Positions 34,489-44,366 of a stretch of 44,366 bases of DNA are shown one piece after another. The notes under the pieces were generated by a model. That model saw nothing but the letters and a program-made list of their open reading frames with translations. It did no database searches and was not told where the DNA came from. The DNA is taken from the NCBI GenBank assembly GCA_021740585.1, contig JAIOZM010000030.1, forward strand, positions 1-44,366. Reading direction: 5' to 3'. The translations under genes and the position numbers were made by a program. Positions within the stretch are counted from its first letter, which is position 1, and every line of letters starts with the position of its first letter. This DNA is from Bacteroidales bacterium. GTDB taxonomy: Bacteria > Bacteroidota > Bacteroidia > Bacteroidales > GCA-2748055.

Positions 34489-34950
34489 CTAAAATTTATT
34501 TTCTGTACTTTTCACTTTAACCAGATAGTCGCACATTTCATAATCCTCATTCTCCTGATAATATTTCAGAAGCTTATTAAAGAAATGTGCATTAAAAAAC
34601 TGGGGGTGACCTGGTTCAAAAACCATTTCTCCCTCCACAGTCTTTGTAAAATAAGGTATGGAGGATCTGTCCTCCTGTTTGGGTATTTCTTTTTGAATGG
34701 ACTCAAATAAGTGTGCATATTTTTCACTGAATTCGCTCAATTGAATTTGCAAGTGCATAAAATCTTCATTTTCCATGAATAGTTCCTCGTTTATCAGGCT
34801 TCTTTCTTTGAGCGTTTTATTCTCTTTATCCTTGCCGAATTCAGTATTCAAAAGCCTTCTGATTTCATCCTGATTATACTGGATTTCAATATTATTCTGA
34901 TTTACTTTATTCTTCAGAAGCTTTACCAATTTATTTATAAGATTTTCCAT
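34489..34950 (-). CDS. Unknown acidic helical protein, first gene of the kdsC-maf-DPP11 operon
   Basis: A 153-residue soluble protein without a signal peptide or membrane segment. It is strongly helical and charged: an N-terminal KLVKLLKNKVNQNN segment, a middle EDFMHLQIQLSEFSEKYAHLFESI, and a C-terminal PGHPQFFNAHFFNKLLKYYQENEDYEMCDYLVK. I do not recognise a family. It begins 90 nt downstream of a perfect Rex-type box, and the next gene follows after 50 nt, so it may be the first gene of the operon running to 29354. Confidence 0.6.
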   Translation of the reverse strand: MENLINKLVKLLKNKVNQNNIEIQYNQDEIRRLLNTEFGKDKENKTLKERSLINEELFMENEDFMHLQIQLSEFSEKYAHLFESIQKEIPKQEDRSSIPYFTKTVEGEMVFEPGHPQFFNAHFFNKLLKYYQENEDYEMCDYLVKVKSTENKF

Positions 34951-35210
34951 TTTCTTCGCTTATATCCATACATGCTCAAAATCCATACCACAATATTGGG
35001 GATTTTTCTTTTTAGAATTAAAGTTAATACCTTAAATAATTGTTAAGTTATTAACAAACTTGTAGGGATTGACCCGTTTTTACAGGAATATTTAATTTTT
35101 GTTTTTATTTTATGCTTAATTGGCAAAGGCAATTACCAGATGGAAATTTAATTACTGAGTACAAAAAAGGGCATCCAGAATGAATGCCCCTTAATTTATT
35201 TAAGTCTATT
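34951..35210. promoter_or_regulatory. Rex-type box (35040-35057) in the spacer before the gene at 34950
   Basis: TTGTTAAGTTATTAACAA at 35040-35057 is a perfect match to the Rex operator TTGTTAA-N4-TTAACAA. It lies 90 nt upstream of the ATG at 34950 on the minus strand. The rest of this 260-nt spacer holds the terminator of the acyl-CoA dehydrogenase operon (35163-35190) and no gene that I can see. Confidence 0.7.
35163..35190 (-). terminator. Rho-independent terminator of the etfB-etfA-acd operon
   Basis: On the minus strand GGGCAT and ATGCCC form a stem around a 9-nt loop and are followed by six T residues. It lies about 20 nt beyond the stop codon at 35211. Confidence 0.88.
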
Positions 35211-36935
35211 TTAATTCTGAAACTTAAAGATTCCGAGGTCTTTTATTTCAGAGTTCATAATATAATCAGCTTTTTGTTTATTTTCAGAACGACCGTTTCT
35301 GATAAATAGTTCTGTGGTAATCTTAAATTCCTCATCCCGCACTGTGTCCTGAAGAAGAAGGTACCCCATAATAATATTCCCTGCCATTTCCACGAGTCGT
35401 CTTGCATGAAAATCGAGGTATTCGGGATCTTTCTTTTCATTAACCAGATCAACCATTTTTTGATATTCAGATGTCATATCCTGAAGCATTTTTTTCAGAT
35501 ATTCGAGTTCTGGCATTACTTTTTCAGCATCAAATTCCTGAATACGGCTAAGATAAGCACCGGTACTAACTCCTCTAATAGCGGCTACCACTTGTAATTG
35601 AGAAGTACCCTCATAAATTGAAGTTATACGTGCATCGCGGTAAATTCTTTCTATGGGAAAATCTTTCATAAATCCGGCTCCCCCGTGTATTTGAAGTGAA
35701 TCGTATGCTATTGAATTTGCATATTCTGAAGACACAAGCTTTAACAAAGGAGTGAATACGTCGGCAACCTTTTGATATTTTTTAGATTCCTGTCTTTCCT
35801 CGGCAGTCAGTGGTCTGTCTTCGGAAATAAAGGTATATGCTTTATAAACATCTACATATCTGGCTGTTTCATACAATAAAGTTCTCATAGCTTTATTTTT
35901 CACATCCATCATCCTCAGCATTTCGTAAACGGCAGGGAATTCAATAATAGCTTTACCAAACTGCACCCTTTCTTTTGCATACTTTACAGCTTCACGATAC
36001 GCAGCTTCTCCCAGTCCAACCGATTGAGCACCAATGCCTAATCGCGCGGAATTCATAAGAGACATCACATATTTTATGAGGCCCATTTTTCTGTCTCCCA
36101 CTAATTTAGCAGGAGCATTTGTAAATACCATTTCACAAGTAGGAGAGCCCTTTATTCCAAGCTTATTTTCAATTCGTCTTATTTTCACAGCCTTATGTTC
36201 GCGATCGTAAACGAAGAGTGAAAGCCCGCGTGCATCTGCTGTATCCTCTTCAGACCTGGCTAAAACCAGTGAAATATCTGCATCACCATTGGTGATAAAT
36301 CTTTTTACACCATTCAGAAAATAAGTATCTGTATCCTTATCGTAGCTGGCGCTAATTTGTTTTCCTTTCAATTGCACAGCCTGAAGATCTGAGCCTGCAT
36401 CAGGTTCTGTCAATACCATTGCAGCGGTAGCACCCTTAGCAAATCTGGGTAGAAATTCAGCTTTCAGCTCTTCAGATGCAAACTCATGCATTGTTTCAGC
36501 GCAATCCTGAAGCCCCCAGATATTCGCGAAACCTGCATCGGCACGACTCACTAATTCTGCTGCCATAACATAAGGTACCATAGGAAAATTAAGTCCGTCG
36601 TACATTCTGGGTAAAGACATCCCTATTAATCCTGCTTTGGTAAGAACTTCATGATTTTGTTGAGTCCCACGGGCATAAACCACTTCATTATTGATAAGCT
36701 GAGGACCTTCTTTATCGACAGATTCAGCATTTGGATCAATTACATCACCACAAATTTCACCTACAATTTCCAGCGTCTTTTCATAGCTGTCCATTGCGTC
36801 TTCAAAATCGACAGGTGCATAGTCAAATTTTGCTGAGTCAACAAAATCTTTTTCCTTCAGACTCACAATTTTTTTCATCAGTGGGTGAGAAAGATGAAAT
36901 TTAAGGTCTTTATTATCGTTGTAAAAATTTGCCAT
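35211..36935 (-). CDS. Acyl-CoA dehydrogenase (ETF-linked)
   Basis: A 574-residue flavoprotein of the acyl-CoA dehydrogenase family with a C-terminal extension beyond the usual 380 residues. FAD- and substrate-binding motifs are present: VLTEPDAGSDLQAVQLKG, YFLNGVKRFITNG, ARLGIGAQSVGLGEAAYREAVKYA, ERVQFGKAI and the DSLQIHGGAGFMKD motif, then RDARITSIYEGTSQLQ with the expected region of the catalytic base. It oxidises acyl-CoA or, in anaerobes, reduces enoyl-CoA with electrons from ETF. In Porphyromonas gingivalis a dehydrogenase of this type is next to etfBA and used in butyrate formation (recalled). Here it is 30 nt after etfA, the last gene of that operon, and is followed by a terminator. 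Confidence 0.9.
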   Translation of the reverse strand: MANFYNDNKDLKFHLSHPLMKKIVSLKEKDFVDSAKFDYAPVDFEDAMDSYEKTLEIVGEICGDVIDPNAESVDKEGPQLINNEVVYARGTQQNHEVLTKAGLIGMSLPRMYDGLNFPMVPYVMAAELVSRADAGFANIWGLQDCAETMHEFASEELKAEFLPRFAKGATAAMVLTEPDAGSDLQAVQLKGKQISASYDKDTDTYFLNGVKRFITNGDADISLVLARSEEDTADARGLSLFVYDREHKAVKIRRIENKLGIKGSPTCEMVFTNAPAKLVGDRKMGLIKYVMSLMNSARLGIGAQSVGLGEAAYREAVKYAKERVQFGKAIIEFPAVYEMLRMMDVKNKAMRTLLYETARYVDVYKAYTFISEDRPLTAEERQESKKYQKVADVFTPLLKLVSSEYANSIAYDSLQIHGGAGFMKDFPIERIYRDARITSIYEGTSQLQVVAAIRGVSTGAYLSRIQEFDAEKVMPELEYLKKMLQDMTSEYQKMVDLVNEKKDPEYLDFHARRLVEMAGNIIMGYLLLQDTVRDEEFKITTELFIRNGRSENKQKADYIMNSEIKDLGIFKFQN

Positions 36936-36965
36936 TATTTCCTGGTTAAAAAATTTAACTCCATG

Positions 36966-37985
36966 TTATTTTGAATTCTTTTTGTAATACTTAATCATTT
37001 TGGGGATAGTCACAGCTATATCGCCTGTGATTACATAATCTGCAATTTGATTAATCGGTGCTTTTTCGTCAGTGTTTATGGAAATTACCATAGAAGACTC
37101 TGTCATCCCGGCCCGGTGTTGAATCTGTCCGGAAATCCCGCAGGCAATATACAATTTTGGCCGTACGGTAACACCTGTTTGTCCAATTTGTCTTTCATGC
37201 TCAGCAAAACCTGCATCTACAGCAGCTCTGGAAGCACCCACTTCGGCACCCAGAACTTCTGCCAGGTCATAAAGTAATTTGAAGTTCTCTTTCGAACCAA
37301 CTCCATAACCACCTGCAACAATAATTCCGGCACCTTTAATATTTACCTTTTTATTTTCGATATGTCTTTCGATTACTTTAACAACAAAATCGGCATCGTC
37401 AAACAATTCATCTACATTAATTTTCTTTAATTCGCCTTTATGAGCCTCGTCGAAAACTTCCATTTTCATTACACCTTCCCTAACGGTGGCGAGCTGCGGA
37501 CGGGTTTCCGGATTAATAATAGTAGCTACAATATTGCCACCAAACGCAGGACGAATCTGATACAATAAATTCTCATATTTGGTGTCTGTTTTCTTCTCAT
37601 AGTGTTCACCAATCTCAAGGCTGGTACAGTCGGCGGTAAGTCCGCATTTCATAGCAGAGGCAATTCTTGGAGCCAGATCCCTTCCAATGGAAGTAGCTCC
37701 AAAAAGTCCGACCTGAGGTTTTTCTTTGGTAAATAAATCAACAATTACTTTACTATGGGGAAGGGTGAGATAGGGAGATAATCGCTTATCGTCGCCCACA
37801 TGAACTACATCAGCACCGTATTTATAAAGTTTATTTTCAATTCCATTGAGGTCGCTACCCAAAACGATAACTTCGAGTTTGCAAGCCAATTGTTTGGCTA
37901 GAGATTTACCTTTAGTAAGGAGTTCCAGACTTACATCGGCTATTTCCCTATCTTCAATTTCACAATATACAAATATGTTATTCAC
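36966..37985 (-). CDS. etfA: Electron transfer flavoprotein, alpha subunit
   Basis: A 339-residue protein: an N-terminal domain (NIFVYCEIEDREIADVSLELLTKGK, GATSIGRDLAPRIAS, GLTADCTSL, RPAFGGNIVATI) and a C-terminal FAD-binding domain (GIIVAGGYGVGSKENFKLL, GASRAAVDAGF, QIGQTGVTVRPKLYIACGI, SGQIQHRAGM). ETF alpha carries the FAD that exchanges electrons with the acyl-CoA dehydrogenase. It is encoded after etfB (32 nt) and before the dehydrogenase. Confidence 0.94.
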   Translation of the reverse strand: MNNIFVYCEIEDREIADVSLELLTKGKSLAKQLACKLEVIVLGSDLNGIENKLYKYGADVVHVGDDKRLSPYLTLPHSKVIVDLFTKEKPQVGLFGATSIGRDLAPRIASAMKCGLTADCTSLEIGEHYEKKTDTKYENLLYQIRPAFGGNIVATIINPETRPQLATVREGVMKMEVFDEAHKGELKKINVDELFDDADFVVKVIERHIENKKVNIKGAGIIVAGGYGVGSKENFKLLYDLAEVLGAEVGASRAAVDAGFAEHERQIGQTGVTVRPKLYIACGISGQIQHRAGMTESSMVISINTDEKAPINQIADYVITGDIAVTIPKMIKYYKKNSK

Positions 37986-38017
37986 GATAATTCAATTTAA
38001 TTGTTAGACCTGGACTA

Positions 38018-38893
38018 TTAACCAATGGTGTGATTTTCAATAAGTTCCTTCATTAACATATCGATATCTTCATCCAATGGTGTTAATTTTTTAGATTCTT
38101 TGGCTTTGAAAACCACGTTTTCAATTTTTTTAACTTTGGTAGGAGAGCCACCTAATCCGAGAGCTTCTTCATCAACTACAATATCGTTAACACTCCATTC
38201 TTCAATTTTAAGATAGCTGCGGTTTTGAAAAATGTCGAGATAATCTTCACTCATATCCTGAATTTCCGTAACGGTTTTTGCATGCTTATACTTCATCAGT
38301 AGTTTTGCATTCCGTGGACGGCAGTCGGGTGCTGAGCTATGAACTGTAATTAGAACAGGAAAGCTTGAAGAGACAACTTCCACCCCTCTGTCGAGTCTTC
38401 TTTTGATAAGAATTTCATTGCTCTTCACATTTACTATCTCCTCGGCATAAGTTATTTGAGGCAGGTTTAATTTTTCAGCCACCTGTGGACCAACCTGGGC
38501 GGTATCTCCATCGATAGCCTGACGGCCAGCAAATACTACATCGTATGGTTTCATCTTATCGATGGTTTGAGCCAGAGCATAAGAAGTTGCTAATGTATCA
38601 GAACCTGCAAATTTTCTGTCTGTTAACAGAATACCATGATCGGCTCCCCTATAGAGGCCTTCCCTGATTACTTCAGCAGCCCTGCCTGGTCCCATTGTGA
38701 GAATAGTTAGTGATGAACCCTTTACCTGATCTTTGAGTTGCAGGGCAAGTTCGAGAGCATTTAAGTCTTCAGGATTAAAAATGGCTGCAAGAGCCGCCCT
38801 GTTAACGGTACCATCGGCTTTCATAGCGTCTTTCCCTACATTTCTGGTATCGGGCACCTGCTTTGCTAAAACAATGATTTTTAAGGCCTTCAT
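38018..38893 (-). CDS. etfB: Electron transfer flavoprotein, beta subunit (bifurcation-type motifs)
   Basis: A 291-residue protein: the start ALKIIVLAKQVPDTRNVG, INPED-like FNPEDLNALELALQLKD, ILTMGPGRAAEVIREGLYRGADHGILLTD, and KFAGSDTLATSYALAQTI, then DVVFAGRQAIDGDTAQVGPQVAE. KQVPDT and FAGSDTLATS are typical of ETF beta subunits from anaerobes, many of which bifurcate electrons from NADH to enoyl-CoA and ferredoxin, and differ from the mitochondrial type. It is the first gene of the etfB-etfA-dehydrogenase operon. A candidate -7 element lies 33 nt before its ATG. Confidence 0.94.
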   Translation of the reverse strand: MKALKIIVLAKQVPDTRNVGKDAMKADGTVNRAALAAIFNPEDLNALELALQLKDQVKGSSLTILTMGPGRAAEVIREGLYRGADHGILLTDRKFAGSDTLATSYALAQTIDKMKPYDVVFAGRQAIDGDTAQVGPQVAEKLNLPQITYAEEIVNVKSNEILIKRRLDRGVEVVSSSFPVLITVHSSAPDCRPRNAKLLMKYKHAKTVTEIQDMSEDYLDIFQNRSYLKIEEWSVNDIVVDEEALGLGGSPTKVKKIENVVFKAKESKKLTPLDEDIDMLMKELIENHTIG

Positions 38894-38925
38894 AAAACAA
38901 ATTTTAAATTAAAAATTGAAGTGGA

Positions 38926-38933
38926 CAAATATA
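38926..38933 (-). promoter_or_regulatory. Candidate -7 promoter element of etfB
   Basis: TATATTTG on the minus strand fits TAnnTTTG, 33 nt before the etfB ATG. No convincing -33 box and no Rex box are found nearby. Confidence 0.4.
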
Positions 38934-38974
38934 AATAAATAATCCTTGGATGAAAATATTTAGCTCTAATTATC

Positions 38975-39003
38975 AAAAAAAAACCCCGCATTATACGGGG
39001 TTT
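38975..39003 (-). terminator. Rho-independent terminator after the rpoBC-DUF3467 operon
   Basis: AACCCCG and CGGGGTT form a strong GC-rich hairpin with a 7-nt loop, followed on the minus strand by nine T residues (the A run at 38975-38983). It lies 28 nt after the stop at 39031. Confidence 0.92.
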
Positions 39004-39030
39004 AGACCAAAGTAAAGATTGGTTCGATTT

Positions 39031-39354
39031 TTATGCCTGAGCAATAGGCCCTCCAAAATTCATTGGAATCGGTGAGCCACCGGATCCTTCTGTCTTTTTT
39101 ATGGGTCCATGAACAGTCTCATATTTACCAATATTATCTTGCAAGGCCAACATGAGCCTTTTTGCATGTTCAGGAGTAAGAATGATTCGGGATTTAACCT
39201 GAGCTTTAGGAGTTCCCGGCATAATTCTTACGAAATCGAGAATAAACTCTGAAGCTGAGTGGGTAATAATCGCAAGATTTGAATAAATTCCCTGCGATAT
39301 TTCCTCACTCAATTCAATGTTAATCTTATTCTTATTTGATTTATCATCATTCAT
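39031..39354 (-). CDS. DUF3467 family protein
   Basis: A 107-residue protein matching DUF3467, which in Bacteroidota almost always follows rpoC: INIELSEEISQGIYSNLAIITHS, EFILDFVRIMPGTPKAQVKSRIILTPEHAKRLMLAL, and a Gly/Pro-rich tail. It starts 12 nt after rpoC and ends at a strong terminator. Function is unknown; a link to transcription is inferred from its position. Confidence 0.92.
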   Translation of the reverse strand: MNDDKSNKNKINIELSEEISQGIYSNLAIITHSASEFILDFVRIMPGTPKAQVKSRIILTPEHAKRLMLALQDNIGKYETVHGPIKKTEGSGGSPIPMNFGGPIAQA

Positions 39355-39366
39355 AAGCCTGAATTT

Positions 39367-42300
39367 TTAGTTTTCCTGCTCCTCAGAATACGATGGTTCA
39401 GCATTTGCTTTCATACTCTCATATTCTTCTTTACTTCCAACCACGATATTATCAAATGCTCTTCTACCAGTACCTGCCGGGATTAAATGTCCAACAATTA
39501 CATTTTCTTTTAATCCTGAGAGATTATCTACTTTTCCGTAAATAGCTGCCTCATTAAGAACTTTTGTAGTTTCCTGGAAGGAAGCTGCTGACATGAAACT
39601 CTTGGTTTGCAGTGATGCTTTGGTAATACCTTGTAATATCTGACTTGAAGTAGCTGGAACGGCATCCCTAGCTTCCACAAGTTTTTTATCTTTACGTTTT
39701 AATAAGGAGTTTTCATCTCTGAGTTTTCTGGCAGTAATAATCATTCCAGCCATTAAATTAGCAGAGTCACCAGGATCAGTAACTACTTTCTTACCGTAGA
39801 TCCAATCATTCTCCATTCCAAACTCCATCTTGTCAATTACTTGTTTTTCAAGGAATTTAGTATCGCCCGGATCTTCAATATCGACTTTACGCATCATTTG
39901 TCTTACGATAACCTCGAAATGCTTATCGTTAATTTTCACACCCTGCAAACGGTAAACTTCCTGCACTTCATTTACGATATACTCCTGTACTTTCGTTGGA
40001 CCTTTAATGGCAAGAATATCAGAAGGAGTGGTAGCACCATCCGACAGAGAGATACCTGCTCTTACATAGTCATTTTCCTGAACTAAAATTTGTTTAGAGA
40101 GGGGTACCAGATATTTTTTCACTTCTCCGGTTCTTGACTCAATAATAACTTCTCTGTTTCCTCTTTTAATCTTACCAAAACTAACTTCACCGTCAATTTC
40201 GGAAACAACGGCAGGATTGGATGGGTTTCTCGCTTCGAATAATTCAGTTACTCTTGGCAGACCCCCGGTAATATCACCAGATTTACCAACTGCTCTTGGA
40301 ATTTTAACAAGAATATCACCTGCGGTAACGCTATTATCTTTATCTACAGCTATGTGAGCACCAACCGGTAGGTTATACATTTTAAGTGTGTCTTTTCCGG
40401 TAACGATTTTAATAATCGGGTTTTTGGTTTTATCTCTGGTTTCAATAATTACCTTTTCCTTGTAACCGGTTTGTTCATCAGATTCATCGCGGTAGGTAAT
40501 ACCATCGATAACATTTTCGAAAGCAACTTTACCGTCTACTTCTGAAATGATAACAGCATTATAAGGATCCCATTCGCAAATTAAGTCGCCTTTTTTAACC
40601 TCAGCACCGGGTTTAATGAAGAGAGTAGATCCATAAGGGATGGTATTGGTTGTAAGCGTAATTCCAGTATTTTTATCAACGAGTCTGAATTCAGCCAAAC
40701 GACCTATTACGATATCAATCTTACCATTATTTTCATTCTTTTTGGCAACGGTTCTCAGTTCCTCAATTTCAGCTATTCCGTCGTATTTAGCTACAACGCT
40801 CGATTCTGATGTAATATTGGAAGCTGTACCACCCACGTGGAAGGTACGGAGAGTAAGCTGTGTACCAGGTTCCCCAATCGACTGGGCTGCGATAACACCA
40901 ACTGATTCGCCAATCTGAACCATTCTGCCGGTAGCAAGGTTTCTTCCGTAGCATTTTCCACAAACACCTTTAGTAGACTCACAGGTAAGTACAGAACGTA
41001 TTTCGATTTGCTCTATAGGAAGTTCGTCGATCTGACTTGCTACTTCTTCTGTAATCTCTTCACCGGCACCAATAATTAATTCTCCTGTTAAAGGATTATA
41101 AACATTATGAACAGCGGTACGGCCAAGAATTCTCTCGTACAAAGTTTCAACAACTTCTTCATTTTTCTTGATAGCGGTTGCCACAAGACCTCTTAATGTA
41201 CCACAATCATCTTCCTGAATAATTACATCCTGTGAAACATCAACCAATCTTCTGGTCAGATATCCGGCATCAGCAGTTTTAAGTGCTGTATCAGCAAGAC
41301 CCTTTCTGGCACCGTGGGTTGAGATAAAGTACTCGAGAACACTTAATCCTTCCTTAAAATTAGAAAGAATAGGGTTCTCAATAATTTCTGAACCAGTTGA
41401 GCCTGATTTCTGTGGTTTTGCCATCAGTCCTCTCATACCTGAGAGCTGACGAATCTGTTCCTTAGAACCACGGGCACCAGAGTCAAGCATCATATATACG
41501 GAATTGAATCCCTGATTATCGGTACTCAACTGCTTCATTAAAGTAGTTGTGAGTTTTGCGTTTGTATGTGTCCAGATATCGATAATCTGATTATATCTTT
41601 CATTATTGGTGATGAAACCGGCATTATAATTCATAAGAACTTCATCAACCTGCTCATAACCTGCACGAACCAGAGTTTCTTTCTCTTTTGGGATAATAAC
41701 ATCATCAAGGTTAAATGAAAGTCCGCCTTTAAATGCCATACTAAATCCAAGATTTTTAATATCATCGAGGAAATTAGCTGTTTTGGCTGTACCTGCTTTT
41801 TTCAAAACGGTTCCGATGATATCTCTCAACGATTTCTTTGTCAGAAGATCATTAATATAACCCATTTCTTTCGGAACAACCTCATTAAACAGAACCCTTC
41901 CTACTGTGGTTTCGATGAGGCTTGTTTCTTTTTCCCCATTGTCGTTTAACTGAGATATTCTAACTTTTATAACAGCGTGAAGGTCAACCTTTTTCTCATT
42001 ATAAGCGATAATTACCTCTTCAGGAGAGTAAAATATAAGACCTTCGCCTTTAACTATTCTATCTTCAGTACTCTTTCTGGCTTTGGTAATATAATACAAA
42101 CCCAAAACCATATCCTGCGATGGAACGGTAATAGGAGCTCCGTTAGCCGGATTGAGAATATTATGAGAAGCCAGCATTAAGATTTGTGCTTCAAGAATGG
42201 CAGCATTTCCAAGTGGTAGGTGAACAGCCATCTGGTCACCGTCAAAGTCAGCATTAAAAGCTGTACAAACCAAAGGGTGAAGCTGTATAGCTTTTCCTTC

Positions 42301-43662
42301 AATAAGTTTCGGTTGAAATGCCTGAATACCTAATCTGTGAAGGGTTGGCGCTCTGTTAAGCATTACCGGGTGACCCCTCAATACATTTTCCAGAATATCC
42401 CAAACCACAGGATCTTTCCTGTCAACAATTTTCTTAGCAGACTTAACTGTTTTAACGATACCCCGCTCAATTAATTTTCTGATAATGAAAGGTTTGTATA
42501 GTTCTGCGGCCATATCTTTTGGTAATCCGCATTCATGCAATTTCAATTCAGGTCCTACAACAATTACAGAACGTGCGGAATAATCCACTCTTTTACCAAG
42601 AAGATTCTGACGGAATCGTCCCTGCTTACCTTTCAAACTATCGCTCAAAGATTTAAGCGGGCGGTTAGCATCAGTTTTAACGGCATTAGATTTTCTGGAA
42701 TTATCGAACAATGAATCTACAGCTTCCTGCAACATTCTTTTTTCGTTTCTCAGAATAACCTCCGGGGCTTTTATTTCTATAAGTCTCTTAAGTCTGTTAT
42801 TTCTGATAATAACTCTACGATAGAGATCGTTAAGGTCAGAAGTAGCAAATCTTCCGCCATCAAGGGGAACCAATGGTCTGAGTTCCGGTGGAATAACGGG
42901 AACAACCTTCACTATCATCCATTCAGGTTTGTTAACCTTACGGGAAATTCTGAAAGCTTCCACCACCTGAAGTCTCTTCAGAGCTTCATTTTTCCTCTGC
43001 TGGGAAGTTTCATTGTTAGCTTTATGACGTAAATCATAAGATAAGCTGTCAAGATCCAACCTTTTCAATAATTGGTAAAGTCCTTCGGCACCCATTCCAG
43101 CAACGAATTTATCAGGATCGTCATCGTCCAGCAGCTGATTTTCCCTTGGGAGGGTATCGAGAATATCGAGATATTCTTCCTCTGTGAGAAAATCCATGTA
43201 ATTAATTCCGTCAATTTGTTTAATACCGGGATTAATAACTACGTATCTTTCGTAATAAATTATGGTATCAAGTTTTTTCGTTGGAAGTCCGAGGAGGTAT
43301 CCAATTTTATTAGGCAGAGATTTGAAATACCAAATATGAGCTACAGGAACCACAAGAGAGATATGTCCCATGCGTTCTCTTCTAACTTTTTTCTCGGTAA
43401 CTTCAACACCACAGCGGTCGCATACTATTCCTTTATAGCGGATTCTTTTGTATTTCCCACAATGGCACTCATAATCTTTTACCGGCCCAAAAATCCTTTC
43501 ACAAAACAAGCCATCTCTCTCGGGCTTATAGGTACGATAATTGATTGTTTCCGGTTTTAAAACCTCACCACTCGATCTTTCCAGAATTTCTTCCGGAGAA
43601 GCGAGTCCGATTGCAATCTTAGTGAAGTTTATTTTGTCTTGTTTATCTTTTCTGAATGACAT
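39367..43662 (-). CDS. rpoC: DNA-directed RNA polymerase beta' subunit
   Basis: A 1431-residue protein covering the complete beta' subunit. The first zinc site is Cys66, Cys68, Cys81 and Cys84 (YECHCGKY ... CDRCGVEV). The catalytic magnesium site is NADFDGDQM near 470-478 with Asp472, 474 and 476. The bridge-helix and trigger-loop regions ([17 protein letters not shown]) and a second zinc site ([13 protein letters not shown]) are present. It follows rpoB in the usual order with a 62-nt gap that contains a small hairpin (CGGGA/TCCCG, 43701-43715). Start at 43662, [13 protein letters not shown]. Confidence 0.98.
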   Translation of the reverse strand: MSFRKDKQDKINFTKIAIGLASPEEILERSSGEVLKPETINYRTYKPERDGLFCERIFGPVKDYECHCGKYKRIRYKGIVCDRCGVEVTEKKVRRERMGHISLVVPVAHIWYFKSLPNKIGYLLGLPTKKLDTIIYYERYVVINPGIKQIDGINYMDFLTEEEYLDILDTLPRENQLLDDDDPDKFVAGMGAEGLYQLLKRLDLDSLSYDLRHKANNETSQQRKNEALKRLQVVEAFRISRKVNKPEWMIVKVVPVIPPELRPLVPLDGGRFATSDLNDLYRRVIIRNNRLKRLIEIKAPEVILRNEKRMLQEAVDSLFDNSRKSNAVKTDANRPLKSLSDSLKGKQGRFRQNLLGKRVDYSARSVIVVGPELKLHECGLPKDMAAELYKPFIIRKLIERGIVKTVKSAKKIVDRKDPVVWDILENVLRGHPVMLNRAPTLHRLGIQAFQPKLIEGKAIQLHPLVCTAFNADFDGDQMAVHLPLGNAAILEAQILMLASHNILNPANGAPITVPSQDMVLGLYYITKARKSTEDRIVKGEGLIFYSPEEVIIAYNEKKVDLHAVIKVRISQLNDNGEKETSLIETTVGRVLFNEVVPKEMGYINDLLTKKSLRDIIGTVLKKAGTAKTANFLDDIKNLGFSMAFKGGLSFNLDDVIIPKEKETLVRAGYEQVDEVLMNYNAGFITNNERYNQIIDIWTHTNAKLTTTLMKQLSTDNQGFNSVYMMLDSGARGSKEQIRQLSGMRGLMAKPQKSGSTGSEIIENPILSNFKEGLSVLEYFISTHGARKGLADTALKTADAGYLTRRLVDVSQDVIIQEDDCGTLRGLVATAIKKNEEVVETLYERILGRTAVHNVYNPLTGELIIGAGEEITEEVASQIDELPIEQIEIRSVLTCESTKGVCGKCYGRNLATGRMVQIGESVGVIAAQSIGEPGTQLTLRTFHVGGTASNITSESSVVAKYDGIAEIEELRTVAKKNENNGKIDIVIGRLAEFRLVDKNTGITLTTNTIPYGSTLFIKPGAEVKKGDLICEWDPYNAVIISEVDGKVAFENVIDGITYRDESDEQTGYKEKVIIETRDKTKNPIIKIVTGKDTLKMYNLPVGAHIAVDKDNSVTAGDILVKIPRAVGKSGDITGGLPRVTELFEARNPSNPAVVSEIDGEVSFGKIKRGNREVIIESRTGEVKKYLVPLSKQILVQENDYVRAGISLSDGATTPSDILAIKGPTKVQEYIVNEVQEVYRLQGVKINDKHFEVIVRQMMRKVDIEDPGDTKFLEKQVIDKMEFGMENDWIYGKKVVTDPGDSANLMAGMIITARKLRDENSLLKRKDKKLVEARDAVPATSSQILQGITKASLQTKSFMSAASFQETTKVLNEAAIYGKVDNLSGLKENVIVGHLIPAGTGRRAFDNIVVGSKEEYESMKANAEPSYSEEQEN

Positions 43663-43724
43663 ATGTCAATAAATATTTAGTTAAAAAACTCTGAAAAAAC
43701 CGGGATAAATTCCCGTAAAAGAGC

Positions 43725-44366
43725 TTAAACAAGCTTTACACTTAGTCCAAGTCCACGTAGTTCGTGCAACAATACATTTAAAGATTCGGGAATGCCAGGC
43801 ATTGGCATTGGTTCCCCTTTAACAATTGCCTCATAAGCTTTTGCACGTCCATTCACATCATCGGATTTTATTGTAAGTATCTCCTGGAGAATATTCGATG
43901 CCCCGAAAGCTTCAAGTGCCCACACTTCCATCTCACCAAATCTCTGTCCACCAAACTGTGCTTTACCACCTAATGGTTGCTGGGTAATTAAAGAGTAAGG
44001 TCCGATAGATCTTGCATGCATCTTGTCTTCAACCATATGGCCAAGTTTCAGCATATAGATTACACCAACAGTAGCTGGCTGGTCGAATTTCTCACCAGTC
44101 CCTCCATCATATAGTTGTGTTTTACCATATTCAGGCAGTCCTGCTTTACGAGTATATTCGTTAATTTGTTCAAGAGAAGCACCATCAAAGATAGGTGTTG
44201 AGAACCTGATTCCAAGACTCATACCTGCCCAGGCCAAAACACTTTCATAAATCTGTCCGAGGTTCATCCTCGAAGGCACACCAAGTGGATTCAGTACAAT
44301 ATCAACAGTAGTTCCATCCTCAAGAAATGGCATATCTTCCTGTCTTACAATCTTTGCAACAATACC
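43725..44366 (-). CDS. rpoB: DNA-directed RNA polymerase beta subunit, C-terminal part
   Basis: The last 213 codons of rpoB; the frame is open to the window edge, so the gene continues beyond it. Visible are [38 protein letters not shown], the [31 protein letters not shown] segment that contacts beta', and the C-terminus ending GLGLSVKLV. It is the core RNA polymerase subunit in the standard rpoB-rpoC order. Confidence 0.97.
   Translation of the reverse strand, partial: GIVAKIVRQEDMPFLEDGTTVDIVLNPLGVPSRMNLGQIYESVLAWAGMSLGIRFSTPIFDGASLEQINEYTRKAGLPEYGKTQLYDGGTGEKFDQPATVGVIYMLKLGHMVEDKMHARSIGPYSLITQQPLGGKAQFGGQRFGEMEVWALEAFGASNILQEILTIKSDDVNGRAKAYEAIVKGEPMPMPGIPESLNVLLHELRGLGLSVKLV

Overview
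The window looks like a chromosomal segment of an anaerobic, fermentative Bacteroidota bacterium. The evidence is a low G+C content, several exported proteins with type IX secretion (T9SS) C-terminal sorting domains, TAnnTTTG-type -7 promoter elements, a dipeptidyl-peptidase 11 type S46 peptidase, a TonB-dependent receptor, a DUF3467 gene directly after rpoC, and an unusual general lack of Shine-Dalgarno sequences. The exact genus cannot be told from the sequence alone.

Layout. (1) 1-4797, minus strand: four secreted or cell-surface proteins (two related small exported proteins, a papain-fold protein with an altered active site, and a tail-fibre-like protein with an S74 chaperone domain and a T9SS tail). 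The signal peptide of the last one is written in a (GAAA)10 tetranucleotide repeat that could act as a phase-variation switch. (2) 4991-11784: a small SnoaL-like exported protein; the NADH-sensing repressor Rex; a divergent plus-strand operon encoding a [2Fe-2S] protein, a PAS-containing [FeFe]-hydrogenase-like protein with no H-cluster cysteines, and a SpoIIE/PP2C phosphatase; then a DUF1801 protein, an Imm-5-like protein, a wrecked glyoxalase (VOC) pseudogene and an RRM RNA-binding protein. (3) 12045-20424, minus strand: a ten-gene operon with two DRTGG proteins, an RsbW-like kinase, a second hydrogenase-like protein that keeps the H-cluster cysteines but has no PAS domain, a PHP phosphoesterase, a GHKL ATPase, an HndB-like protein and the trimeric NAD- and ferredoxin-linked hydrogenase HydB-HydA-HydC. 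(4) 20823-28106: Gfo/Idh/MocA oxidoreductase, DUF2891 lipoprotein, BlaI repressor with a BlaR1-type (M56)-M23 fusion, a lipoprotein, a TonB-dependent receptor and a NikR-like regulator. (5) 28172-34950, minus strand: nucleoid-associated protein, DPP11-like peptidase, Maf, UbiA-family prenyltransferase, KdsC, DUF2520 protein and an unknown protein. (6) 35211-38893: etfB-etfA-acyl-CoA dehydrogenase operon. (7) 39031-44366: DUF3467, rpoC and the 3' end of rpoB.

How it works together. HydABC, the bifurcation-type ETF and the acyl-CoA dehydrogenase point to a fermentation that balances NADH and ferredoxin through H2 and acyl-CoA reduction. I find four 18-bp inverted repeats of the Rex operator type (7-4-7 layout of TTGTTAW-N4-WTAACAA): two between rex and the sensory operon, one before the HydABC operon, and an unexpected perfect one before the gene starting at 34950. 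The most interesting unit is the signalling module around the hydrogenase: two complementary hydrogenase-like proteins (one with an H-cluster site and no PAS, one with PAS and no H-cluster site), a SpoIIE phosphatase, an RsbW-like kinase, a second GHKL ATPase, two DRTGG proteins and a PHP protein. Related gene sets accompany [FeFe] hydrogenases in anaerobic Firmicutes and Thermotogae, but their signalling function is not settled to my knowledge.
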